From NCBI RefSeq assembly GCF_022751215.1, contig NZ_JAICDG010000001.1, positions 1,798,001-1,862,000 of the forward strand: a stretch of DNA of 64,000 nucleotides. The letters run 5' to 3'. The translations under genes were made by a program, and so were the position numbers. Below are positions 1-8,883 of this stretch, piece after piece; the first letter of the stretch is position 1; every line of letters begins with the position of its first letter. The notes under the pieces were generated by a model. The model worked only from the letters and a program-made list of their open reading frames with translations. It was not told the origin of the DNA and searched no databases. The DNA comes from Actinomadura terrae. GTDB lineage: Bacteria > Actinomycetota > Actinomycetes > Streptosporangiales > Streptosporangiaceae.

Positions 1-104
1 CTTTGGTCTGGCCTTCGGCCCGCCTATCGTCCCGCTCTTTGTACCGGCCTTTGAGAATGCCCTTTGAATCGTCCTTTGGTGCGTGCGCCCGAAGGCGGGC
101 CACA

Positions 105-175
105 CGGCTTGAGGGCGGCTGCGGCCTGAGGGCGCAACGGCCTGAGGGCGGGCTACGGCTTGAGGGCGAAGAACG
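105..175. repeat. Four imperfect 16-18 nt units with core GGCYTGAGGGCG
   Basis: Four copies of a unit reading CGGCTTGAGGGCG or CGGCCTGAGGGCG begin near 105, 122, 138 and 156. The last copy runs up to and over the stop codon of the minus-strand kinase gene that ends at 153. The preceding 100 nt also repeat short CCTTTG words. No gene is seen in positions 1-152. Confidence 0.6.
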
Positions 176-1052
176 CCCGCACGCGGGCCCGGTGGTATTC
201 GAGATCGTCCTCGTCGTGCTCGACGCCGCGCGCGCGGGCCAGCTCGAAGTAGGCGGTCTCGCGGCGGATGCGGTGGCGGATGAGCTGGGCGACCGTCTCG
301 TCGTCCATGGGCCCGGCGGTGCCGCCCGCCGCGTGGTAGTCGGCGACGAAGCGGCGCCGCAGCTCGGGGGCCTCGGCGTGCTCGTCCGTCCATTCGAGCG
401 CGGCGGAGGCCACCTCGAACTCGGGGGCGGCGACGAACGCCTCGTCCCAGTCCAGGAGGGCGACCAGGCGGCCGCCGCGCGCCAGCGTGTTGCCCTCGTA
501 GTAGTCGCCGTGGACGACCTGGCGCGCCGGGGTGCGGGCGTGGAAGTCGGCGAGCCACCGGTCGAGCCCCGGGTCGGCGAGCTCGGGGACGTCCGCGGGG
601 AACGAGCCGTCCAACCCGATCTCGGCGAACGACCGGGTGGGACGCGGCGGAGGCGCGTAGTCGGCCAGCGCCCGGTGCAGCCTGGCGAGGAGCGCGGCGG
701 CCTGGGCGCGCGTCGTGGGCGCCTCGGTGTCGGGCCACTCGCCCTCCACATGGCGCCACAGCGACAGCGGGCGGCCGTCGGCACGGACGACCGTGGCGCC
801 GTCGCGGGTGCGCAGCGGCGCCACCGCCTCGGGCATGCGGGACGCGGCGTGCGCGGCCACCGCGTGGCACCACTCGGTCTCGGCGTCGCTTCGCCAGGCG
901 GGCCCGACCCGCACCACGAGTTCGCCGATCCGGTACGCGGCCGACTCCTCGCCGCCGAACAGCCGCTCGGCGGGGCCGTCGGCGGGAAGGTTCCAGCCAG
1001 CCTGGACCGCCTTCCGCATCACGCCCGTGAGCGGCGTCTCGGCGTAGATCAT
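153..1052 (-). CDS. Aminoglycoside phosphotransferase (APH) family kinase
   Basis: A 299-residue protein of the APH/choline kinase fold. The kinase catalytic loop reads HGDYYEGNTL (His181, Asp183, Asn188) and the metal-binding DWD follows at residues 201-203. The family phosphorylates aminoglycosides, other antibiotics or small alcohols and amines with ATP, and the substrate cannot be read from sequence. The start is the ATG giving MIYAETPL; a frame nine codons longer exists but has no better signal. The gene stands alone and faces away from an MMPL transporter, and the 98-nt gap between them holds a perfect 18-bp palindrome. A resistance role is possible but unsupported, because actinomycetes carry many such kinases with no known substrate. 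Confidence 0.8.
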   Translation of the reverse strand: MIYAETPLTGVMRKAVQAGWNLPADGPAERLFGGEESAAYRIGELVVRVGPAWRSDAETEWCHAVAAHAASRMPEAVAPLRTRDGATVVRADGRPLSLWRHVEGEWPDTEAPTTRAQAAALLARLHRALADYAPPPRPTRSFAEIGLDGSFPADVPELADPGLDRWLADFHARTPARQVVHGDYYEGNTLARGGRLVALLDWDEAFVAAPEFEVASAALEWTDEHAEAPELRRRFVADYHAAGGTAGPMDDETVAQLIRHRIRRETAYFELARARGVEHDEDDLEYHRARVRAFFALKP

Positions 1053-1073
1053 CCTGTCTCCCTCGCGGTGGGG

Positions 1074-1091
1074 GTCCACCGATCGGTGGAC
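1074..1091. promoter_or_regulatory. Perfect 18-bp palindrome in a divergent intergenic region
   Basis: The sequence GTCCACCGATCGGTGGAC is fully self-complementary and lies 21 nt before the kinase start and 59 nt before the MMPL start. Its length and symmetry suit a dimeric repressor of TetR or MarR type. No such regulator is encoded nearby, so the cognate protein is unknown. Confidence 0.55.
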
Positions 1092-1150
1092 GGCGGGTTC
1101 AGTCGTTCGCCGCTGCCGGGGACGGGGGCCCGACCAGCAGCATCGAACAC

Positions 1151-3313
1151 ATGATGAATCTTCCAGTACGCGTGGCCCGGTGGAGCGCCGGGCACCCCTG
1201 GCGGGCGATCGCCGGGTGGTTCCTGTTCGTCGCGCTGTGCCTCGGCGTGGGCATCTCGGTCGGCGGCCACGCCGCCACGTCCGCGGACTTCCGGGTCGGC
1301 GAGGCGGGACGGGCGGAGGCGATGGCGGCCGAGGGCGGGCTGGAGAACAGGCCCGTGGAGCGGGTGATGATCTCGGGCGAGGGGCCCAGGGACGCCGCCG
1401 CGCGCGACGTCGCCGCCCGGATGAAGGGGCTGCCCGAGGTCGAGTCGGTCGCCGCGCCGGTGCGGTCCGCCGGGGGCGACGTCGTCCGCGTCGATGTGAC
1501 GCTCAAGGGGCCCGAGCTGGACGGACGCAAGCACGTCGAGCCGCTCCGGGCGCAGACCGCCGGCGTCCAGGCCGCCTACCCGGGGCTGCGGGTGGTGGAG
1601 ACCGGCGGGCCGTCCGTCAGCAAGGGCGTCGAGGAACTGCGCGGGGAGGACCTCTCGCGCACCGAAGTGATCGCGCTGCCGGTGACGCTGCTCACGCTGC
1701 TGCTGGTCTTCGGGTCGGTGGCGCTCGCCGTGGTGCCGCTGCTGCTGGCGCTGACGTCGATCGTCGCGGCGGTGGGCCTGTCGATGCTGGCCTCGCACGT
1801 GTTCCCGGACGCGGGGGTCGGCACGAACGTCATCCTCCTGATCGGGCTGGCCGTCGGCGTCGACTACACGCTGTTCTACCTCAAGCGGGAGCGGGAGGAA
1901 CGGGCCCGGGCGGGCGGACGGCTCAGCCCCCAGGCGGTGGTGGAGCTGGCGGCGGCGACCTCGGGACGCGCCGTCGCGGTGTCCGGGCTCGCGGTCGCGG
2001 TGTCGAGCGCGACGCTGTTCCTGGCGGACGACGTGATCTTCTCCTCGATCGCCACCGGCGCGATCGTGGTGACGGTGGTCGCGGTGGCCAGTTCGATGAC
2101 CGTCCTGCCGGCGCTGCTCGCGAAGCTCGGCGCGCGGGCCGAACGCCGCCGGGAGCGCAGGGCGCAGCGCGGCAAGGCCGTCCGGGCGCGCCGGGAGGAG
2201 GGCGCCGGCCGCATCACCACGGCGCTGCTGCGCCCCACCGAGAAGCGCCCCGCGATCACGCTGGCGGTCGCCGTGCTGGCGATGCTCGCGCTCGCGTCCC
2301 CGCTGCTCGGCCTCAAGCTCACCGACATGGGACGGGAGACCCACCCGCGCAGCATCCCCGCCGTCAAGGCCTACCACCAGCTGAACGCGGCCTTCCCTGA
2401 GCTGAAGTCCACGCACCAGGTCGTCGTCCGCGCCGACGCTGGAGGGGCGGCCGAGGTGCGCGCCGCACTCGACGACCTCTCCCGCCGGACGCACCAGGAC
2501 TCGCGCTTCACGGGCAAGCCGTCCCTGCGCACGTCGGCGGACGGCCGGATCAGCCTCCTGGAGCTGCCCGTCCCGCACTACGGCAGCGAGGACGCGGCAC
2601 GCGCGTCCCTGCGCGACCTCAGGAAGGAGTACATCCCGGCGACCGTCGGACGGCTGGACGCGGACGTCGCGGTGTCCGGGGACGTCGCCCGCTACACCGA
2701 CTACCCCGACCACCAGAAGGGCAAGCTGCCGCTGATCATCGCGACGCTGCTGCTGGTGACGTTCGCGATGACCGTGTGGGCGTTCCGGTCGGTGGTGCTC
2801 GGGCTGGTCGGGGTCGTGCTGAACCTGCTGTCGGCCGCCGCCTCGCTCGGCGTGCTGGTCGCGGTGTTCCAGAACACCTGGGCGGAGGGGCTGCTCGGCT
2901 TCACCTCGACGGGGTCGATCGGGTCGCGCGTCCCGCTGCTGCTGTTCGTGATCCTGTTCGGCCTGTCGATGGACTACCAGGTGTTCGTGATCAGCCGCAT
3001 CCGGGAGGCGGCGCTCGCCGGGGTGCCGACCCGGCGGGCCGTCCTGGACGGCGTCGGCGGCTCCGCGCGGGTCGTGACGAGTGCGGCGTTCGTGATGGTG
3101 ACGGTGTTCGCGAGCTTCGTGCCGCTGCACATCATCGAAATGAAGCAGATGGGGTTCAGCCTCGCGGTCGCGGTGCTGCTGGACGCGGCGATCATCCGGA
3201 TCATGATCCTGCCGGCGACGATGCTGCTGCTCGGGGAGCGGAGCTGGTGGCCCTCGCGGGGGATGCGCCGGGCCGGGGCGGCGGCGGTGCGTCCGACCGA
3301 AAAAGTAGGCTGA
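1151..3313 (+). CDS. MMPL/RND-family membrane transporter
   Basis: A 720-residue polytopic membrane protein with the duplicated layout of MMPL/RND exporters: a first helix (about residues 17-38), a soluble loop with the conserved GGPSVSKGVEEL-like segment, a block of five to six helices (about 170-330), a second extracytoplasmic domain, and a second helix block (about 510-705). The motifs GVDYTLFYLKREREE and SMDYQVFVISRIREA are the paired signature segments that carry the family's proton-relay aspartates. MMPL proteins export lipids, siderophores or drugs using the proton gradient; the cargo here is unknown. Two ATGs (1151, 1154) are adjacent. A histidine kinase gene starts 5 nt after the stop, so the three genes probably form an operon with the two-component system. 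Confidence 0.9.
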   Translation: MMNLPVRVARWSAGHPWRAIAGWFLFVALCLGVGISVGGHAATSADFRVGEAGRAEAMAAEGGLENRPVERVMISGEGPRDAAARDVAARMKGLPEVESVAAPVRSAGGDVVRVDVTLKGPELDGRKHVEPLRAQTAGVQAAYPGLRVVETGGPSVSKGVEELRGEDLSRTEVIALPVTLLTLLLVFGSVALAVVPLLLALTSIVAAVGLSMLASHVFPDAGVGTNVILLIGLAVGVDYTLFYLKREREERARAGGRLSPQAVVELAAATSGRAVAVSGLAVAVSSATLFLADDVIFSSIATGAIVVTVVAVASSMTVLPALLAKLGARAERRRERRAQRGKAVRARREEGAGRITTALLRPTEKRPAITLAVAVLAMLALASPLLGLKLTDMGRETHPRSIPAVKAYHQLNAAFPELKSTHQVVVRADAGGAAEVRAALDDLSRRTHQDSRFTGKPSLRTSADGRISLLELPVPHYGSEDAARASLRDLRKEYIPATVGRLDADVAVSGDVARYTDYPDHQKGKLPLIIATLLLVTFAMTVWAFRSVVLGLVGVVLNLLSAAASLGVLVAVFQNTWAEGLLGFTSTGSIGSRVPLLLFVILFGLSMDYQVFVISRIREAALAGVPTRRAVLDGVGGSARVVTSAAFVMVTVFASFVPLHIIEMKQMGFSLAVAVLLDAAIIRIMILPATMLLLGERSWWPSRGMRRAGAAAVRPTEKVG

Positions 3314-3318
3314 CCGGC

Positions 3319-4530
3319 ATGGACGCGTGGCCGCAGCACGACGATCGGCGCCAGGCCCGCAACCTCGTCCGGTGGTACGCCGCGCTGTGGGTGGTCGGGG
3401 GACTGTGCCCCCAGGTCATCGCGGCGATCGACGACCACGGCGGGGTGCGGGTCTGGGGGATCGTGCTGCCGGTCGCGCTCGGCGCCTGCTACGCGGTGAC
3501 GGCGCCGCTCCCGCGCGTGCTGCCGCCGCCGGTGTTCCTCTGCCTGCTCGCGGCCGGGATCGGCGCCGAGTCCTACGTGCGGGCGGGCGCCGCCTCGCTC
3601 TACATCGCCTCCCTCCCGCACTTCTGGATCCTCGCCGGGAACCCCCGGCGGGCGGCCGCGCTGAGCGGCGCCGCCGGGGTGCTGACGCTGGTGGGGGAGG
3701 CCGCGCGGGGCGGGGACGTCCCGTCCGGCAACATGCTCTTCACCGTGAGCGGCTTCGTGGCCGGGCTGCTGCTCGGGCTGGCCGCGTACCGGTACGTGCG
3801 GCAGACCGAGGAGCGGGCGCGGCGGCTCGCCGCCGACCTGGCGGTGGCGCAGCGGGAGCTGGCCGAGGCGAACCGGCGGCAGGGCGCGGCGGAGGAGCGC
3901 GAGCGCCTCGCGCGCGAGATCCACGACACGCTCGCGCAGGGCTTCGCGTCGATCATCGTGCTCGCGGAGGCGGCCCGCGCGGGGCTCGGCGCCGAACCGG
4001 GCCGCAGCGAGCAGCAGCTCCGCTCGATCGAGCGGACGGCGCGGGACAACTTCGCGGAGGCGCGCGCCCTGGTCGACTCCGCGCGCCGCGACGGCCCCGC
4101 GCAGGGCCCCGTCGCGGCGACGCTCCGCCGCGTTCTGGACCGCTTCACCGAGGACACCGGCATCCCCGTCGGCGCGGAGCTGCCCGACGTCGAGTGCGAC
4201 CAGCCGGCCCGGATCGCGCTGCTGCGCTGCACGCAGGAGTCGCTCGCGAACATCCGCAAGCACGCGGACGCGTCGTCGGTCGGCGTCGTGCTGGAGCGGT
4301 ACCCGCACGGCGTCGAGCTGGAGATCACCGACGACGGCCGCGGGTTCGTGGTCGGCGCGTCCAGCGGCTTCGGCCTGGAGGGCATGCGCCGGCGGCTGGC
4401 CGAGCTGGGCGGGGAGCTGACCGTCACCAGCTCGGTCGGCGACGGCACCCGGATCCTCGCGATGATCCCGACGTCCCCCGTGGATCCGACGAGCACGCAG
4501 ACCCCCGACGACCCCGCAGGAGTGAGATGA
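3319..4530 (+). CDS. Sensor histidine kinase, NarL-partner type (HisKA_3)
   Basis: A 403-residue membrane histidine kinase. The N-terminal ~160 residues contain five or so hydrophobic segments, then a short coiled coil (165-195). The dimerisation/phosphoacceptor motif AREIHDTLAQGF places the phospho-histidine at His202. A HATPase domain follows with N box (QESLANIRKHA), DDGRGF and GFGLEGMR. This is the small kinase class that works with LuxR/NarL response regulators, as found immediately downstream (stop and start overlap as ATGA). The ATG at 3319 sits 5 nt after the MMPL stop. The sensed signal is unknown; the operon context suggests control of the MMPL exporter or response to its cargo. Confidence 0.92.
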   Translation: MDAWPQHDDRRQARNLVRWYAALWVVGGLCPQVIAAIDDHGGVRVWGIVLPVALGACYAVTAPLPRVLPPPVFLCLLAAGIGAESYVRAGAASLYIASLPHFWILAGNPRRAAALSGAAGVLTLVGEAARGGDVPSGNMLFTVSGFVAGLLLGLAAYRYVRQTEERARRLAADLAVAQRELAEANRRQGAAEERERLAREIHDTLAQGFASIIVLAEAARAGLGAEPGRSEQQLRSIERTARDNFAEARALVDSARRDGPAQGPVAATLRRVLDRFTEDTGIPVGAELPDVECDQPARIALLRCTQESLANIRKHADASSVGVVLERYPHGVELEITDDGRGFVVGASSGFGLEGMRRRLAELGGELTVTSSVGDGTRILAMIPTSPVDPTSTQTPDDPAGVR

Positions 4531-5168
4531 CCGACCGCACGCTCCGCGTCATCGTGGTGGACGACCACACGGTGATGCGCGCCGGGGTGGTGGCGCTGCT
4601 CGCCACCGAGCCCGGCATCGAGATCGTCGGGGAGGCGGGCGACGGGCGCGCGGCCGTCGAACTCGCCGAGCGGCTCCGTCCCGACGTCGCGCTGGTCGAT
4701 CTGCGGATGCCCGTCCTGGACGGGGCGAGCGCGACCGCCGAGATCGTCGCGGGCGGGTCCGGGACGCGGGTGCTGATCCTCACCACCTACGACACCGACG
4801 CCGAGATCGAGCGGGCGATCGAGGTGGGCGCGGTCGGCTACCTGCTCAAGGACACCACCCGCGAGCGGCTCGCCGACGCGATCCGGTCGGCGGCGCGCGG
4901 TGAGACCGTGCTCGCGCCCCGGGTCGCCGAGCGGCTGGTGGCGCGGATGCGGCGGCCCGCGCCGGTGCCGCTCACCGCGCGGGAGGTGGACGTGCTGAAC
5001 GGCGTCGCCGACGGCCTCTCCAACGCCGACATCGGCCGGCGGCTCGTCATCGCGGAGGCGACGGTGAAGACGCACCTGCTGCGCGTGTTCGCGAAGCTCG
5101 ACGTCAGCGACCGCACGCACGCGGTGGTCGTGGCGATGGAGCGCGGGCTGCTGCCCCGCCCGCGCTGA
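4527..5168 (+). CDS. Response regulator, NarL/LuxR family
   Basis: A 213-residue two-domain regulator. The receiver domain (1-120) has the acidic pair DD at 12-13, phosphoacceptor Asp58 in VDLRMP, and Lys in the LLKD motif. The C-terminal LuxR-type helix-turn-helix (about 150-205) reads LTAREVDVLNGVADGLSNADIGRRL followed by EATVKTHLLRVFAKL. The start overlaps the kinase stop by 4 nt (ATGA), so the pair is translationally coupled. It is the expected phosphorylation partner of the kinase at 3319-4530; its operator is not evident. Confidence 0.93.
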   Translation: MTDRTLRVIVVDDHTVMRAGVVALLATEPGIEIVGEAGDGRAAVELAERLRPDVALVDLRMPVLDGASATAEIVAGGSGTRVLILTTYDTDAEIERAIEVGAVGYLLKDTTRERLADAIRSAARGETVLAPRVAERLVARMRRPAPVPLTAREVDVLNGVADGLSNADIGRRLVIAEATVKTHLLRVFAKLDVSDRTHAVVVAMERGLLPRPR

Positions 5169-5280
5169 GGCCCGGTCGTCAGGCTCGGCTGAGGTCCCGG
5201 AGGCTTCGCCGCGCGAACGTCTGAGAAATGTCACGCGGGGGTCCGGGAAGGTGGCGCGGGCGGGGTCCTACGATCGCCGT

Positions 5281-5778
5281 ATGGAGTACGAGGTGCGCCT
5301 GGCGCGGCCCTCCGACCTGCCGGGCCTTCCGGCGATCGAGATCTCGGCCGACCGGCTGTTCGCCCCGCTCGGGATCGTGTTCCCGCCGGGCCCGACGGTG
5401 ATCGAGCAGATGGCCGGCGCGGACGCGGAGATCCTCGTGGCGGGCGACCCGCCGGTGGCGTTCGCCGCCGTCGAGGACGTGGACGGCGCGCCCCACCTGG
5501 AGCAGATCGCCGTCCGGGGCGACCTGGTGGGGCGGGGGATCGGGACCCGGCTGCTGCGGGCGGTGCGCGAGCGCGCGGCCGCCGCCGGTGCGCCGGGCGT
5601 GAGCCTGCTGACGTTCCGGGACGTCCCGTGGAACGGGCCATGGTATGCCCGGCAGGGGTTCGCCGAACTTCCCGAGCAGCGCTGGGGCCCTGGCCTGCGC
5701 GCCTACTGGAAGGCCGAGATCGAGGCGGGGCTGCACGACCTCGGCCCACGGCTGATGATGTGGGCGCCGTCCGGCTGA
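5281..5778 (+). CDS. GNAT-family N-acetyltransferase
   Basis: A 165-residue single-domain protein starting MEYEVRLARPSDL, the usual N-terminal strand of GNAT enzymes. The acetyl-CoA-binding motif A is visible as LEQIAVRGDLVGRGIGTRLLRAV (R-G-x-G-I/G-T), and the late motif VPWNGPWYARQGF is typical of the family's beta5/alpha4 region. These enzymes transfer acetyl from acetyl-CoA to a primary amine of a small molecule or protein; the substrate is unknown. The gene is monocistronic, with 112 nt of upstream DNA and 145 nt before the next gene. Confidence 0.85.
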   Translation: MEYEVRLARPSDLPGLPAIEISADRLFAPLGIVFPPGPTVIEQMAGADAEILVAGDPPVAFAAVEDVDGAPHLEQIAVRGDLVGRGIGTRLLRAVRERAAAAGAPGVSLLTFRDVPWNGPWYARQGFAELPEQRWGPGLRAYWKAEIEAGLHDLGPRLMMWAPSG

Positions 5779-5923
5779 GCGCCGCGCTAGCACCGCCTCG
5801 CGCACGTAATGTGGTTCCCCGGAACGCGTCGGGCACGGGGTGCGCCGCTAAAAAATCTACAACGTAAAGGTGGGAACCGGTGACGTCGCGCGAGCGTCAG
5901 CCTGAGGGAGCCGGAGGGGGACG

Positions 5924-6970
5924 ATGACGGGTCCGGGGTCATGGGTGCGGTGGATGCGCGGGCGTTTCGGCGAGCGGGGGCTCGCGCTGACCGCGCTGGT
6001 GGGCCTGCTGGCGCTCGCGGTCGTCCCGCTGGTGGCGCTGCCGGCCGTCCGGTGCGAGGTGTTCGGAGCCGGGTGCCACCGGCCGCCGCAGGAGGTCCGC
6101 GCCGACCCGGTGTCGGCGCCGGGGCGCCAGCTCACCCCCGTGCAGGCGGCGACCCGGGGCGGCTACGTCGCGCTCGGCGACTCCTACTCCTCCGGCGTCG
6201 GCGCCGAGGCGACCATCGGCGACAACAACCCGCTGGAGCGCTGCCACCGGACGTCCAAGGCGTACTACAACGAGGTCTCCAAGGCCTTCCCGTTCGCGAA
6301 GGGCACCTCGTTCTGGGCGTGCTCGGGCGCGACCACGGCGGACGTCCGCAACGGCAGGCACGGCGAGCCGTCGCAGCTCGGCCGCCTCAACGCCGACACG
6401 AGCCTCGTCACGCTGAGCGTCGGCGGCAACGACATCGGGTTCTCCAGGGTCGTCGCCGGGTGCGTGGTGAAGCTGCCGTGGAGCAGGAGCTGCTTCAGGC
6501 AGGGCGACGACATCGCCAAGAAGATGTCCGACCTGCGCCGCAACCTGCCCGAGCTGATCGGCCAGATCCACGCCCGCGCGCCGCGCGCCCGCATCATCCT
6601 CATGGGGTACCCGAAGGCGTTCTCCGAGGTGGACGGCACCGGCGGCGACAACCTGCGGGTGTCGGAGCAGCAGTGGCTCAACGCCCGCGCCTACGACCTC
6701 GGGCAGCTCATCCGGGCGAGCGCCGCCGAGGCCGACCGCCGCATCGCCGCCCGGCACCAGCAGGGCAGCGTGGAGTTCGTCGACTCCTACAGCGCGTTCG
6801 CGGGCCACGAGGTCGGCAGCCGCCAGCCGTACATGAACGGCCTCACGGTGAACCTGTCGGCGCTGGAGGCCGAGCCGCGCAGCTACCACCCCACGGTGAG
6901 CGGCCAGCACGCCCTCGCGGGGCTGTTCATCGAGCAGGTCAAGAAGGGGCCGGGCCGCCCCGTCTCCTAG
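5924..6970 (+). CDS. Secreted or membrane-anchored SGNH/GDSL hydrolase
   Basis: A 348-residue protein with a hydrophobic N-terminal segment (about 20-42) that acts as signal peptide or anchor, then a SGNH esterase/lipase domain. Block I is ALGDSYSSGVG with the nucleophile Ser87, block III is GGNDIGF (Asn169), and the catalytic His is His322 in SYHPTVSGQH. The layout resembles the secreted Streptomyces SGNH esterases, with several Cys likely forming disulfides. Expected activity is ester hydrolysis outside the membrane. A strong ribosome site (GGAGGGGG) lies just before the ATG. The 145-nt leader was inspected for a ydaO-type riboswitch and none was convincing. Confidence 0.88.
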   Translation: MTGPGSWVRWMRGRFGERGLALTALVGLLALAVVPLVALPAVRCEVFGAGCHRPPQEVRADPVSAPGRQLTPVQAATRGGYVALGDSYSSGVGAEATIGDNNPLERCHRTSKAYYNEVSKAFPFAKGTSFWACSGATTADVRNGRHGEPSQLGRLNADTSLVTLSVGGNDIGFSRVVAGCVVKLPWSRSCFRQGDDIAKKMSDLRRNLPELIGQIHARAPRARIILMGYPKAFSEVDGTGGDNLRVSEQQWLNARAYDLGQLIRASAAEADRRIAARHQQGSVEFVDSYSAFAGHEVGSRQPYMNGLTVNLSALEAEPRSYHPTVSGQHALAGLFIEQVKKGPGRPVS

Positions 6971-7064
6971 CGGGACGTCTCCTAGCGGGGGAGGGAGCGT
7001 TCGGCGGCGTCGGCGGCGAGGCGCCGCACAGGCACCCTGGCCTCCGCGTTCACCGCGCGGAACG

Positions 7065-8033
7065 TCAGGACGCGCGGGCGCGGAACGCGGCGCGGTAGGA
7101 CTGCGGGGACGCGCCGACGCGGCGGGCGAAGTGGGCGCGCAGCGTCACCGGGGACCCGAAGCCCGACTCGGCGGCGACCCGCTCGACCGGCAGGTCGGTG
7201 CTCTCCAGCAGCTGCTGGGCGCGGTGGACGCGGGCCCGCGACAGCCACCGCTGCGGCGTCGTCCCGGCCTGCTCTCGGAACCGGCGGGTCAGGGTGCGGA
7301 CGCTGACGGAGGCGTGCCGGGCGATGTCGTCCAGCGTCAGCGGGCGGTTCAGGTTCGCCTCCAGCCAGGCGAGCGTGGGCTGGAGCGCGGTGTCGCCGTC
7401 CGGGGGGTCCTCGTGCCGGATGAACTGCGCCTGCCCGCCGTCGCGCTGCGGCGGCATGATGATCCGGCGGGCGGTGCGGGCGGCGGTCGCGGCGCCGTGG
7501 TCGCGGCGGACGACGTGCAGGCACAGGTCGATGCCGGCGGCGACGCCCGCCGAGGTGAGCACCTGCCCGTCGTCCACGTACAGGACCGAGGCGTCGACCT
7601 CGACGCGCGGGTGCAGCCGGGCGAGGCGGTGCGCGTACATCCAGTGGGTGGTGGCGCGCCGCCCGTCCAGCAGGCCGGCGGCGGCCAGCACGAACGCGCC
7701 CACGCAGATGGAGGCGATCCGCGTGCCGCGCTCCGCCGCGTCGCGCAGCGCGTCCAGCACCTCGGGCGGATGCTCGGCAGGGTGGTCGTAGGGCTGGTCG
7801 TGGCCGGGGACGACGATCGTGTCGGCCGTGGCGAGCGCGTCCAGGCCGAAGGGGGGCTCGACCCGCATCCGCCCGCCCGTCGCCGAGGTCGCCGCGCCGC
7901 CCGGCAGCCCGCACACCCGCGTCTCGTACAGGGGGACGTCCCGGTCGGTGGTGGACGTGCCGAACACCTGGCCGGGCACCGCCAGGTCGAACGCCACTAC
8001 CCCGTCCAGCGCGAGCACCGCGACCACATGCAT
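7065..8033 (-). CDS. GlxA-family transcriptional regulator (DJ-1/PfpI + AraC HTH)
   Basis: A 322-residue regulator in two parts. Residues 1-~185 form a DJ-1/PfpI amidotransferase-like domain with the nucleophile-elbow segment ASICVGAFVLAAAGLLDGRRATTHW. Residues ~215-320 form an AraC-type double HTH with the signature SGFGSPVTLRAHFARRVGASPQSYR. GlxA-type proteins regulate genes for small nitrogen compounds and are usually not enzymes themselves. The start chosen is MHVVAVLAL, the standard beginning of the domain; longer frames upstream lack similarity. It is divergent from the HD-domain gene at 8128 across a 94-nt gap, a typical regulator/target arrangement. Confidence 0.88.
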   Translation of the reverse strand: MHVVAVLALDGVVAFDLAVPGQVFGTSTTDRDVPLYETRVCGLPGGAATSATGGRMRVEPPFGLDALATADTIVVPGHDQPYDHPAEHPPEVLDALRDAAERGTRIASICVGAFVLAAAGLLDGRRATTHWMYAHRLARLHPRVEVDASVLYVDDGQVLTSAGVAAGIDLCLHVVRRDHGAATAARTARRIIMPPQRDGGQAQFIRHEDPPDGDTALQPTLAWLEANLNRPLTLDDIARHASVSVRTLTRRFREQAGTTPQRWLSRARVHRAQQLLESTDLPVERVAAESGFGSPVTLRAHFARRVGASPQSYRAAFRARAS

Positions 8034-8127
8034 GGCCAGAACGTAGCGCACCACGTCGCTCCGGACACTGGCCGGGGTCCCGGACGCGTCGGGATGATCA
8101 TGCCAATCGAGCAGAGGAGGGTCCCTC

Positions 8128-8790
8128 ATGACCGACACGGCCGACCGGTTCGCCGAGTTCGCGATGCCCGACACCGACCTGACCCGCGCGGTCCACGACC
8201 TCGCCTTCGCCGCCGAGCTGCGCGCGCTCGCCCACCACAGCGTGCGGGTGTACCTGTTCGGGCGGGCGCTGGGCGAGGCGCGGGGGCTGCGTCCCGGCGA
8301 CGCCTACGACGACGAGCTGCTGTTCGTGGCGTGCCTGCTGCACGACATGGGGCTGACCGAGCAGGGCGACGGCGACCAGCGGTTCGAGGTGGACGGCGCC
8401 GACCTCGCCGCCGGGTTCCTTGAGGGGTACGGCGTCGCGCCGGACCGGATCCGGGTGGTGTGGGAGGCGATCGCCCTGCACACCAGCGTGGGCATCCCGC
8501 CGCGGATGCGTCCCGAGATCGCGCTGACCAGCGCCGGCGCCGGCGCGGACATCGCGGGGTTGCAGGCGGACAGGCTCCCGGACGGCTACGCCGACCGCGT
8601 GCACGCGGCGTACCCGCGGCTGGAGCCGGGCGGCGGGCTCACCCACCTGGTCGTCGACCAGATCGTCCGGAACCCGCGCAAGGCGCCGCTGGGGACGCTG
8701 CCCTACGAGATCGCGCGGCAGCTCGGCGCGGACATCCCCCTCCCGTCGTGGACGGAGCAGGTCGGGGGAGCGTGGCGCGGGGTCGCCTGA
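8128..8790 (+). CDS. HD-domain metal-dependent hydrolase, cyanamide-hydratase-like
   Basis: A 220-residue protein of the HD superfamily. The metal-binding residues visible are His37 (HHSVRVY), the HD pair His72-Asp73 in CLLHDMG, and a further conserved His in ALHTSVGIP. This subfamily includes cyanamide hydratase-like proteins, compact HD proteins lacking other domains; the actual substrate is not known. It has a good ribosome site (GAGGAGGG). The divergent GlxA-type regulator is probably its controller. A strong hairpin 28 nt after the stop ends the unit against the opposing ehu genes. Confidence 0.8.
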   Translation: MTDTADRFAEFAMPDTDLTRAVHDLAFAAELRALAHHSVRVYLFGRALGEARGLRPGDAYDDELLFVACLLHDMGLTEQGDGDQRFEVDGADLAAGFLEGYGVAPDRIRVVWEAIALHTSVGIPPRMRPEIALTSAGAGADIAGLQADRLPDGYADRVHAAYPRLEPGGGLTHLVVDQIVRNPRKAPLGTLPYEIARQLGADIPLPSWTEQVGGAWRGVA

Positions 8791-8817
8791 CACCGCGCGG
8801 CGGCGCCGGGACGGGAT

Positions 8818-8851
8818 CGCCCGCGCCCCCGGGGCGACGGGGGCGCGGGCG
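8818..8851. terminator. Bidirectional hairpin terminator, 13-bp perfect stem
   Basis: CGCCCGCGCCCCC and GGGGGCGCGGGCG pair perfectly around an 8-nt loop. It lies between the convergent HD gene and ehuA, with no U tract on either side, which is usual for actinomycete hairpin terminators. Confidence 0.75.
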
Positions 8852-8883
8852 ACGCTCCGACGGTCCTGGCCGGACCGGTCCGC

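Noticed and set aside
5779..5923. c-di-AMP (ydaO) or cobalamin riboswitch before the SGNH hydrolase
   Set aside because: GGGAACCGGTGAC resembles parts of both motifs, but the remaining conserved stems are absent and the leader is too short.
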